From Acidobacteriota bacterium (GTDB lineage Bacteria; Acidobacteriota; Blastocatellia; Pyrinomonadales; Pyrinomonadaceae): a DNA stretch of 64,000 nt. The notes under the pieces are model-generated. The model saw nothing but the letters and a program-made list of their open reading frames with translations, did no database searches and had not been told where the DNA came from. The translations under genes and the position numbers were made by a program. The stretch covers positions 186,001 through 250,000 of the forward strand of contig JADJOS010000004.1 of NCBI GenBank assembly GCA_016713675.1, read 5' to 3'. Positions 63,988 to 64,000 of the stretch are shown here, one piece after another; position 1 is the first letter of the stretch, and the number at the start of each line of letters is the position of its first letter.

Positions 63988-64000
63988 CAGCAAACTCCAA

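Overview
The window reads as a chromosomal segment of a Gram-negative, free-living bacterium. The best guess is Acidobacteriota, class Blastocatellia (Pyrinomonadaceae-like). The reasons are giant secreted proteins built from beta-helix, Calx-beta, VCBS/FG-GAP and carboxypeptidase-regulatory-like modules, an atpD-atpC pair away from other ATP synthase genes, a bacillithiol enzyme (BshC), and an outer-membrane barrel protein. This lineage call is inference from gene content, not from a marker-gene search.

Layout. 1-425: start of a secreted protein that runs off the left edge, with an in-frame TGA near its N-terminus. 955-2106: a LuxR-type regulator. 2538-30460: three tandem giant surface-protein genes on the minus strand (about 4,200, 1,790 and 2,970 codons), each with a signal peptide. 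Each has a -35/16-bp/-10 promoter far upstream of its start and a hairpin terminator. All three are cut by frame breaks. 30780-32785: atpC and atpD. 33364-37728: phoH, ybeY, zwf and a CNNM/CBS-domain membrane protein on the plus strand. 38171-40860: a 1-Cys peroxiredoxin, two small membrane proteins, a lipoprotein and a biotin-carrier protein. 40937-41996: a two-gene aromatic amino acid operon (prephenate-dehydratase-like protein and chorismate mutase) behind a Phe/Tyr-rich leader peptide and terminator/antiterminator. 42011-50084: a tightly packed minus-strand operon bshC-mutL-42-aa membrane protein-SSS symporter-secreted PIG-L deacetylase. 50200-55070: a secreted beta-propeller protein and an outer-membrane barrel protein. 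55365-57559: larE and gdhA. 57709-60376: a TPR protein plus two small secreted proteins. 60520-62284: gcvT, a small zinc-ribbon protein and gcvH. 62629-63987: a secreted protein of unknown function.

The most notable observations follow. (1) A complete ribosome-mediated attenuator upstream of the chorismate mutase gene: consensus promoter, 21-codon leader with five Phe/Tyr codons, terminator, and a competing 11-bp antiterminator. (2) A conserved intergenic element of about 157 bp in three copies, each upstream of and co-oriented with an unrelated gene. It starts with two TGTCCC sites exactly 11 bp apart, followed by an inverted site and TAACC. (3) An SGNH-type esterase domain nested inside a beta-repeat of the largest surface protein. 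(4) A prephenate-dehydratase-like protein with two conserved charged motif residues replaced.

Caution. Single-base frame breaks occur in conserved housekeeping genes (gcvT, zwf, phoH) as well as in the giant genes. At least one is in a homopolymer. This looks more like residual indel error of a long-read assembly than real gene decay, so the fragmentation should not be read as biology without checking reads.
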